Assembly: GCA_011390035.1 (NCBI GenBank)
Contig: JAABTE010000050.1
Coordinates: 1-12,046 of the forward strand
Origin: Desulfobacteraceae bacterium
Lineage (GTDB): Bacteria > Desulfobacterota > Desulfobacteria > Desulfobacterales > JAABSP01
Direction of reading: 5' to 3'
DNA: 12,046 nucleotides
In this document: positions 7,121-12,046 of the stretch, piece by piece
How positions within the stretch are numbered: the stretch's first letter is position 1
Layout of the letters: each line of letters begins with the position of its first letter
Translations under genes and position numbers: made by a program
The notes under the pieces: generated by a model
What the model was told of the DNA's origin: nothing
What the model saw: only the letters and a program-made list of their open reading frames with translations
Databases searched by the model: none

Positions 7121-9029
7121 AAACCGTGCGGGCTGTTTGCGGCTGTTGGCGCGAGACGCGGCCCTGGCCATTGAGCGTGGCGCTGTTCGGGTTGCCGCCA
7201 CGGGCGGCCCTGCGGAATTTTTCCAACTGTTCCCGGAAGTAGGCGGCGTCCTCGCCCCTTTCCTCCGCCCGTTGAAGGGCCCTTTCCCCCGCCTCGGCGG
7301 CCGCTTCATGCATCCCATTTACAAAGTAGCTTTCCGCCAGCGTGTCCAGCACATGGGGGGCCGGGTCCAGCTCCGCGGCCCGGCGGGCCAGGGCCAGGGC
7401 CCGCTCCGGGTTTCGGAGCGCCGCGGCGTCGCTGGTGGCGTACAGCCAGGCCAGGTTGTTCAGGGCGGTGGCCTCATCGGGATTCAGGGCGATGGCCCGC
7501 TCGTAGGCCCCCGCGGCTCCCGCCAGATTTTGCCGGTGGTATAAAAGGTCCCCCAGCATCCGGTGGAGCTGGGCGTTTCCCTGGTCCTTTTCGATCTCGT
7601 GGACCAGTATCCGCTCGAACAGGTGGGTGTTGAGTCTGCGTCCCGTCTCCCCGAAGTTGAGATGATATCCCACCCCCGCCATCATCAGGATGGCCACAGA
7701 GTAAAGCAGGACGCTCACCCGCACCTTCCGGTCATGGCGATGTATCCAGGACCGGTCCGTCTCGCATTTGATCAGGTAATCGATCCGCTCGGAGATGCTG
7801 TAGTGGTGCCAGTTGGGCTTTTCCGGCGGCTGGCCGCTGGTCTGGGTGATCTTTTCGAAGGTGGTGATAAGGGGCCGGGCCGAGGCGAAGAGCTGATAGA
7901 CGAAGATGTCGGCCTGGCGCTCGAAATTGCGCATGAAATAGCCGAAGATGAAGCGGAAATAGATCAGAAACACGCCGATGATAAAGACGCTCAACAGAAC
8001 GGAGATGACAGTGGCCTGGTCCATCCCCGGCGGCATCAGCGGTCGGTAGAAGGGCTCAAGGTAGATAAAGCCGTACAGGATCAGATCGAAGGTGGCATAG
8101 GAGATGAGCATGTAGCCCACGAAGAAGAACAGGTAGAAGATCAAATGCCTGCGCTTGACGTGGCCGATCTCGTGGGCGATCACCGCGTCCACCTCCTCGG
8201 GGCTTAGCACCGACAGGAGCGCGTCCGTCACCAGGATGTAGCGGAACCTTCTGACCAGCCCCATCACGCCGGCGGTGATCATCCGGCCGCCGAAGATGGG
8301 CCAGTAAAGTATATCGGCGTATTCCATCCCGGCCCGTCGGCACAGGGCCTCGATGCGGAATCGCTCGTATCCCGGCGGCATGGGCTTGCAGCGCCAGATC
8401 TTCTGGATCAAAAGGGGCCCCGCCAGGGCAACGATCAGCAGAAACAGCAGTATGAAGAGGGCCTCTCCCTCGGTGGTGGAAAGGAACCGGTGGGCCGGCT
8501 CGAAGGGCAGAATCCGGATAAGGTCCGAGATGAGGGACAGCAGCACCCAGGGCAGAATCACCGGGATGGCGAAGGAGATGTTGGACCCCACATAAGAGCG
8601 GCGCGAGACGGTGATGGTGTAAAGCGCCCGATAGAGCGGATAGGCCAGGGCCCAGATGATGGCCAGATACCCGAGAAAGACGGACAGGAAAATGAGCGCC
8701 GTCAGGGTCGGCAGGGCCGCAAAGGGCCAAATGCCGGTGAACAGCGACGGCAGGTCCAGAAAATAGATGTCCACCGCGAACAGGCCGATGGCCAGGATGG
8801 ACAGGCGGTTGAGCAGGGCCGTGAACTGGTGGTCCAGCCGGGCAAAGGGCAGGCGGAAGAGCTGTTTTTCAAGGCGGGCGAAGCGGCTTTTCACCACAAG
8901 GGCGAACAGCAGCGTAAGCGAGCAGAAGGACAGCAGGGCGCCGAGGGCGTGGATCTGCCCCTCGGCGGCCGGCTGATAGGTGGTGTATATAAGCAGAACG
9001 ACGATGAAATAGATGAAATTGCCGAACAT
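7119..9029 (-). CDS. Polytopic M48 (Ste24/HtpX-like) zinc metalloprotease with C-terminal TPR repeats
   Basis: A 636-residue integral membrane protein. The zinc motif is HEIGH at 286-290 in EEVDAVIAHEIGHVKRRH, and the third ligand is E370 in ERQAD, so the active site looks intact. Hydrophobic segments: about 4-17, 27-46, 73-92, 105-130, 152-171, 189-208, then 296-323 and 338-365 between the zinc motifs, and 438-457 after them. The C-terminal part (about 480-605) carries TPR-like helical pairs, clearest at AAGAYERAIALNPDEATALNNLAWLYA and the ALALARRAAELDP segment, then a disordered tail. M48 enzymes cut membrane or misfolded proteins. If the catalytic side is cytoplasmic as in HtpX, the single helix at 438-457 would place the TPRs in the periplasm (inference). 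The gene begins 6 nt after the queH stop, with no good ribosome site, suggesting coupled translation. Confidence 0.9.
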   Translation of the reverse strand: MFGNFIYFIVVLLIYTTYQPAAEGQIHALGALLSFCSLTLLFALVVKSRFARLEKQLFRLPFARLDHQFTALLNRLSILAIGLFAVDIYFLDLPSLFTGIWPFAALPTLTALIFLSVFLGYLAIIWALAYPLYRALYTITVSRRSYVGSNISFAIPVILPWVLLSLISDLIRILPFEPAHRFLSTTEGEALFILLFLLIVALAGPLLIQKIWRCKPMPPGYERFRIEALCRRAGMEYADILYWPIFGGRMITAGVMGLVRRFRYILVTDALLSVLSPEEVDAVIAHEIGHVKRRHLIFYLFFFVGYMLISYATFDLILYGFIYLEPFYRPLMPPGMDQATVISVLLSVFIIGVFLIYFRFIFGYFMRNFERQADIFVYQLFASARPLITTFEKITQTSGQPPEKPNWHHYSISERIDYLIKCETDRSWIHRHDRKVRVSVLLYSVAILMMAGVGYHLNFGETGRRLNTHLFERILVHEIEKDQGNAQLHRMLGDLLYHRQNLAGAAGAYERAIALNPDEATALNNLAWLYATSDAAALRNPERALALARRAAELDPAPHVLDTLAESYFVNGMHEAAAEAGERALQRAEERGEDAAYFREQLEKFRRAARGGNPNSATLNGQGRVSRQQPQTARTV

Positions 9030-9035
9030 GGGCCG

Positions 9036-9632
9036 TCAGTCCGCTTCTGGTTCCGACGCCGCCGATCCGTTATTTCTCGCCGCGCTGTTTACCGCGGGAC
9101 CGTCCCTGTAATATCGTTCCCTCTCGCTGTAGATGCACCCGCAGTACTGCTGGCGGTACAGGCCCATCCGCCGGGACTCGGCCACGCCGCGGTCCCAGCC
9201 GGCCCGGAAGTCGGCGTAATGGAAGGGCACTCCGGTTGCCTTGCTTACCGACTCGCCGATCTCGCGAATGTCGTCGTGTTTTTGAAAGCGGCTGTAGAGC
9301 AGGGTGGTGGAAAAGGCGTCGAACCGCCCCCGCCGGGCCACCAGGGCGGCCGAGCGCAGCCGGTCGTGGTAGCATGGCAGGCACCGGTGGCTTTCCCGGA
9401 AGGCGGCCCGCCGCAGAAAGCCGGTCAGATCGAAGCCCCGCTCATAGATGACCCGCAGGCCGATGGCCTCCGCGTATCCCTCGAGGGTCTCCCGCCGCCG
9501 TAGGCATTCGGTGTAAGGATGGATGTTGTGGGGATAAAAATAGCCCATCAGCTCCACGCCCTCCGCCCGCAGGGTCTCCACCGGATAGATGGCGCAGGGG
9601 GCGCAGCAGATGTGCAGCAGGAGCCGGCTCAA
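9036..9632 (-). CDS. queH: Epoxyqueuosine reductase QueH
   Basis: A 198-residue protein of the QueH (former DUF208) family. It carries out the last step of queuosine synthesis, reducing epoxyqueuosine to queuosine in tRNA, as a cobalamin-free alternative to QueG. The cysteine pattern is complete: HICCAPC at 7-13 (C9, C10, C13), RCLPCY at 83-88 (C84, C87) and QYCGC at 162-166 (C164, C166). These positions fit the 4Fe-4S and extra-iron site of the family. Also typical are YFYPHNIHPYTEC and FSTTLLYSRFQKHDDI. The start is a TTG whose first bases overlap the yggS stop (TTGA), with GGGGAG 5 nt upstream (9638-9643), so translation is probably coupled. The last ~20 residues (Asn-, Ser- and Ala-rich) are an unconserved tail. 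No queuosine precursor genes are nearby. Confidence 0.93.
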   Translation of the reverse strand: MSRLLLHICCAPCAIYPVETLRAEGVELMGYFYPHNIHPYTECLRRRETLEGYAEAIGLRVIYERGFDLTGFLRRAAFRESHRCLPCYHDRLRSAALVARRGRFDAFSTTLLYSRFQKHDDIREIGESVSKATGVPFHYADFRAGWDRGVAESRRMGLYRQQYCGCIYSERERYYRDGPAVNSAARNNGSAASEPEAD

Positions 9633-10321
9633 GCCCGCTCCCCGAAGATGGCCGTTCCGATGCGCACAAGGGTGGCGCCCTCCTCGATGGCCGCCTCGAA
9701 ATCGCCGGTCATGCCCATGGATAGCTCCTTCATGCGAACGCCGGGGAGCCGCTCCCTGTCCAGCTCGTCCCGAAGGCGGCGCAGCTCGGCGAAAAAGGGG
9801 CGCGCCCTTTCGGGATCATCGAAAAAGGGCGGCATGGTCATCAGCCCCGCAACGGACAGATGGCCCAGCCTTCCCATGGCGGTGGCAAGCTCACGAAGGC
9901 CGGACGGGGCCACGCCAGACTTGGTTCCCTCTCCGGATATGTTGACCTGGATCAGCGCGGGCAGCGTCTTTCCCTGCTTTTCCGCTTCCCTGTTCAGGGC
10001 GGCGGCCAGCTTCAGGCGGTCCACCGAGTGGATCAGGGAAAAGATCCGGGCCGCGTATCTGGCCTTGTTGGTTTGCAGATGGCCGATGAAATGCCACTGG
10101 GCGCCCGCATGCCTTTCCCCCAGTGCCTCATGCTTGTCCAGCGCCTCCTGGATGTAGTTTTCCCCAAGAATCTCGATCCCGGCCGCGATGGCGTCGGCCA
10201 CTTTCGGCGCCGCCACGGTCTTTGAAACCGCCACCAGCTTCACCTCGGACGGCTCCCGGCCGGCCCTTCGGGCCGCGGCCGCCATCCGTTCCCGAATCCG
10301 GGCGATGCGCTCGGCGATCAT
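9629..10321 (-). CDS. yggS: YggS-family pyridoxal-phosphate homeostasis protein
   Basis: A 230-residue PLP-binding protein of the YggS/PROSC (PLPHP) family, a single TIM-barrel of normal length. It binds and buffers PLP in the cytosol and affects amino-acid pools; no catalytic activity is firmly established for the family. The PLP lysine is K34 in VKLVAVSKTV. Other family blocks are GENYIQEA, WHFIGHLQTNKAR, IHSVDRLKLA, VNISGEGTKSGV, LMTMPPF and the phosphate-binding end LSMGMTGDFEAAIEEGATLVRIGTAIFG. The ATG overlaps the maf stop as ATGA and has GGGAG (10330-10334) 8 nt upstream. It lies between maf and queH in a tightly packed operon. Confidence 0.95.
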   Translation of the reverse strand: MIAERIARIRERMAAAARRAGREPSEVKLVAVSKTVAAPKVADAIAAGIEILGENYIQEALDKHEALGERHAGAQWHFIGHLQTNKARYAARIFSLIHSVDRLKLAAALNREAEKQGKTLPALIQVNISGEGTKSGVAPSGLRELATAMGRLGHLSVAGLMTMPPFFDDPERARPFFAELRRLRDELDRERLPGVRMKELSMGMTGDFEAAIEEGATLVRIGTAIFGERA

Positions 10322-11022
10322 GAGGGGTTCTCCCGTTCGTTTCCCCGGCCGTTTTCTGTTCCGTTTTCTGTTTTGTTTTCTGTTTTGTTCTCAGGGCCGT
10401 TTCCGTGGCGGATGCCGCCGCCCATGTCAAGGCCCACCGCCTTTTCACGGATCAGCGCCTCAATGACCTCGCACACGGGCAGCCCCACAACATTGGTGTA
10501 AGAGCCGTTGATGGAGCGCACCAGAAAGGTTCCCAGCCCCTGGATGGCGTAGGCCCCCGCCTTGTCGAAGGGCTCGCTGGTGTGGATGTACCACTCGATC
10601 TCCTCGGCGCTCAGGGCCTTGAACCGCACCTCGGTGGCCACGGCGTCCAGAATCAGCCGATCCCGATTTTGATGGCGGATGCAAAAGCCGGTGTAAACCA
10701 GGTGGGTGGCCCCGCCGAGGCGGGTGAGCATCCGGCGGGCCTCGTCCCGGCCGCTGGGTTTTCCCATCATCTGGCCGTCGATGATCACGATGGTGTCGGC
10801 CCCGATCACCCAACTGTCCGGATACCGATGGGCCACGTCCAGCGCTTTCAGACGCGCCAGCTCCCGCACATGGGCCGCGGGCGTGGTGAAGGGGACCGAT
10901 TTTTCATTGATCCTGCTGGGGATGACGGCAAAATCCAGGCCGGCCTGGCTCAACAGGTACTGGCGCCGGGGAGATTTAGAGGCCAGAATCAGGTATGGCG
11001 TGGGCGAATGTTCATGTTCCAT
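10318..11022 (-). CDS. maf: Maf-family nucleoside triphosphate pyrophosphatase (dTTP/UTP type)
   Basis: A 234-residue Maf protein that should hydrolyse dTTP, UTP and modified pyrimidine nucleotides to monophosphates as a house-cleaning enzyme. Signatures: LASKSPRR (13-20), GADTIVI with catalytic D76 (74-80), GKP (87-89), and the C-terminal FDKAGAYAIQGLG (152-164) and INGSYTNVVGLP (171-182). GADTIV matches the YhdE dTTP/UTP branch rather than the YceF branch. The start is forced: an in-frame TGA lies five codons upstream and no other start codon sits between. There is no Shine-Dalgarno site, and a promoter appears to fire at the ATG itself. The last ~35 residues after VGLDMGGG are an unusual hydrophilic extension with a T-E-N-K/G repeat (211-225), absent from ordinary Maf proteins of about 190-200 residues. 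Confidence 0.94.
   Translation of the reverse strand: MEHEHSPTPYLILASKSPRRQYLLSQAGLDFAVIPSRINEKSVPFTTPAAHVRELARLKALDVAHRYPDSWVIGADTIVIIDGQMMGKPSGRDEARRMLTRLGGATHLVYTGFCIRHQNRDRLILDAVATEVRFKALSAEEIEWYIHTSEPFDKAGAYAIQGLGTFLVRSINGSYTNVVGLPVCEVIEALIREKAVGLDMGGGIRHGNGPENKTENKTENGTENGRGNERENPS
10350..10391. repeat. Imperfect 12-bp tandem repeat in the 3' end of maf
   Basis: Three copies of a 12-bp unit, CGTTTTCTGTTC / CGTTTTCTGTTT / TGTTTTCTGTTT, plus a partial fourth, run across 10350-10391 on the plus strand. Read on the coding (minus) strand they give the NKTENKTENGTENG tail of Maf. The stretch is much richer in A/T than its surroundings, and the unit length keeps the frame if copies are gained or lost. 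Confidence 0.85.
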
Positions 11023-11028
11023 TTGAAA

Positions 11029-11057
11029 TTTATATCAGATCCGAGCCGGTTTGACAA
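11029..11057 (-). promoter_or_regulatory. Extended -10 promoter of maf, predicted to give a leaderless transcript
   Basis: On the minus strand TTGTCA (11057-11052), a 17-nt spacer, and TGA-TATAAA (hexamer 11034-11029, with the TGn extension at 11037-11035) form a strong sigma-70-type promoter. Six bases separate the -10 hexamer from the ATG, so the usual +1 position is the A of the start codon at 11022. It lies in the 65-nt gap between the Mrp-type gene and maf and would give an extra transcript for maf-yggS-queH-M48. Confidence 0.65.
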
Positions 11058-11087
11058 GATTCGGCGGGCGGGGGCGCCGGCCGCCCA

Positions 11088-11927
11088 TCAGCCGATTTCG
11101 AGAATTCGCCTGGCCACCGAGTCGAATGCCGTTGTCACGGCCGCGTCCGCATGGACCTTATGGAAGGGTTGGCCCGCGTCCGAGGCGGTCACCATGCGGG
11201 GGTCAAAGGGGATCTTTCCGAGGAACGTCAGATCGAACGCCTCGGCGGTGCGCTGGCCGCCGCCGCTGCCGAACAGGTCCACAGACTCGCCGCAGTGGGG
11301 GCAGGAAAAGCCGCTCATGTTTTCCACGATGCCGATGATGCCCATGTTCACGCGCTTGCAGAAGTTGATCGACTTGCGCACGTCGGCCAGGGCCACCTCC
11401 TGGGGGGTGGTGACGATCACCGCCCGGGCGTCTTTTATAATCTGGGCCACGGAGAGCGGCTCGTCGCCGGTGCCCGGCGGGGCGTCGATGATCAGGTAAT
11501 CCAGCGGCCCCCACTGCACGTCGCCCACGAACTGGCGGATTACAGAGTGCTTGATGGGGCCGCGCCAGATGATGGCGTCGTCCCGGTTTCGGCTCAACGA
11601 CTCGATGGAGACCGCGGCAAGGTTCTCCGAGAATTGCTTGGGGATGAGCTTCTGATCCGGGGTCACGTCCAGCAGGCCGGCAAGGCCCATCATGTGGGGC
11701 ACGTCCGGGCCGTGAACGTCCACGTCCATGATGCCCACCTTGTAGCCTTTTCCGGCCAGGGCCATGGCGAGGTTCACAGACACGCTGGTCTTTCCCACGC
11801 CGCCCTTGCCGCTCATGACCAGCAGCTTATGCCGGATATTGGCAAGCGCCGAGGCGATGGCGCCGTCAACCTCCTCCTGGGTTCTTTTCAGGCCGGCGTC
11901 GCATCCGGCCGATTGGCGACTATCCAT
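11088..11927 (-). CDS. Mrp/NBP35-family ATP-binding Fe-S cluster carrier
   Basis: A 279-residue P-loop ATPase of the Mrp/ApbC/NBP35 family, a cytosolic scaffold or carrier that passes 4Fe-4S clusters to target proteins. The deviant Walker A is SGKGGVGKTSVSVNLA (39-54). The MDVDVHGPDVPHMMG block is at 67-81 and IIDAPPGTGDEPLS at 146-159. The cluster-binding CxxC is C209/C212 in SCPHCGE, and the C-terminal LGKIPFDP is at 236-243. The N-terminal MIP18 (DUF59) domain of many Mrp proteins is missing, and the short leader has a single cysteine (C9), so this is the short form common in anaerobes. The start has AAAGGAG (11940-11946) 12 nt upstream, inside the end of the previous gene. A Fe-S carrier in the same operon as queH, an Fe-S enzyme, is suggestive, but Mrp proteins are general carriers. 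Confidence 0.93.
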   Translation of the reverse strand: MDSRQSAGCDAGLKRTQEEVDGAIASALANIRHKLLVMSGKGGVGKTSVSVNLAMALAGKGYKVGIMDVDVHGPDVPHMMGLAGLLDVTPDQKLIPKQFSENLAAVSIESLSRNRDDAIIWRGPIKHSVIRQFVGDVQWGPLDYLIIDAPPGTGDEPLSVAQIIKDARAVIVTTPQEVALADVRKSINFCKRVNMGIIGIVENMSGFSCPHCGESVDLFGSGGGQRTAEAFDLTFLGKIPFDPRMVTASDAGQPFHKVHADAAVTTAFDSVARRILEIG

Positions 11928-11933
11928 TGCTGA

Positions 11934-12044
11934 TTATCGCTCCTTTGATTTGGCTGATTTGGCTGGTTTGGCTGCCCGGGGCGGCGGGGTGGCCCGATCG
12001 TCCGTCGGATCGAAAACGCGGGTGAATTCCCCGTCGCCGCATGC
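11934..12044 (-). CDS. C-terminal fragment of an unidentified protein (5' end outside window)
   Basis: An open frame enters from the right edge and ends at TAA (11936-11934), 6 nt before the Mrp-type start. The 36 visible residues begin ACGDGEFTRVFDPTDD, then a proline run, then a basic tail of AKP/AKS repeats ending in SKER. The spacing, and the ribosome site of the next gene lying within its last codons, support a real operon partner. No family can be assigned from this piece. The frame choice rests on this context, since the stretch is short. Confidence 0.6.
   Translation of the reverse strand, partial: ACGDGEFTRVFDPTDDRATPPPRAAKPAKSAKSKER
11940..11946 (-). promoter_or_regulatory. Ribosome binding site of the Mrp-type gene
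   Basis: AAAGGAG on the minus strand, 12 nt before the ATG at 11927. It overlaps the last codons (Lys-Glu) of the upstream gene, so the two genes are probably translated in a linked way. The spacing is on the long side. Confidence 0.6.
11947..11973. repeat. 9-bp tandem repeat encoding AKS/AKP units
   Basis: Three copies on the plus strand, GATTTGGCT / GATTTGGCT / GGTTTGGCT, in line. On the minus strand they encode the Ala-Lys-Pro/Ala-Lys-Ser tail of the partial upstream gene. Confidence 0.75.
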
Positions 12045-12046
12045 GG

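Noticed and set aside
7117..7124. The 8-bp palindrome GTTTAAAC in the convergent gap
   Set aside because: It covers the stop codon of the M48 gene and is a single short palindrome with no partner site, so chance is enough to explain it.
8490..9503. A 337-codon plus-strand frame across the M48 and queH genes
   Set aside because: It spans two well-supported opposite-strand genes, is rich in Gln, Gly and Arg, and shows no domain.
10405..11933. Plus-strand frames of 364 and 260 codons opposite maf and the Mrp-type gene
   Set aside because: These are antisense shadows of genes with complete family signatures and have no plausible product of their own.
1..12046. A mobile element, defence island or CRISPR array in the window
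   Set aside because: No transposase, integrase, direct repeat array, tRNA-end attachment site or composition break was seen; the only repeats are two short coding tandem repeats.

Overview
The window is 12 kb of dense, high-GC bacterial chromosome. Eleven protein-coding genes are placed: nine complete ones and one cut at each edge. No RNA gene, insertion sequence, phage gene or CRISPR array was seen. The gene mix suggests an anaerobic member of the Desulfobacterota (deltaproteobacteria). It pairs an aryl-acid CoA ligase with an ACT-domain protein, adds a crotonase, a QueH-type epoxyqueuosine reductase, an Mrp-type Fe-S carrier and a GAF-fused secretion/pilus ATPase. There is no marker gene, so this placement is an inference.

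Plus-strand half (1-7093): the 3' part of a WbpM/CapD-type nucleotide-sugar 4,6-dehydratase (end of a surface-polysaccharide locus); an enoyl-CoA hydratase; a clear intrinsic terminator; a phenylacetate-CoA-ligase-type enzyme followed by a tandem ACT-domain protein; then a good sigma-70-like promoter that starts a new unit holding a small two-helix membrane protein and a GspE/PilB-type ATPase with an N-terminal GAF domain.

Minus-strand half (12046 down to 7119): a compact operon read right to left. It holds the tail of an unidentified protein, then Mrp-type ATPase, Maf (dTTP/UTP pyrophosphatase type), YggS-type PLP protein, QueH, and a polytopic M48 metalloprotease with C-terminal TPR repeats. 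Gaps are 6 nt or less, or the genes overlap by 4 nt, except for a 65-nt gap before maf. That gap holds a strong extended -10 promoter placed so that transcription would begin on the A of the maf start codon. The two halves converge over a 25-bp gap with a weak hairpin.

Most of this is housekeeping or ordinary accessory content, and I see no clear new defence or mobile system. The points most worth a second look are the predicted leaderless maf transcript, the GAF-ATPase whose c-di-GMP-type N-terminal motif looks degraded, its small membrane partner, and the M48-TPR protease.
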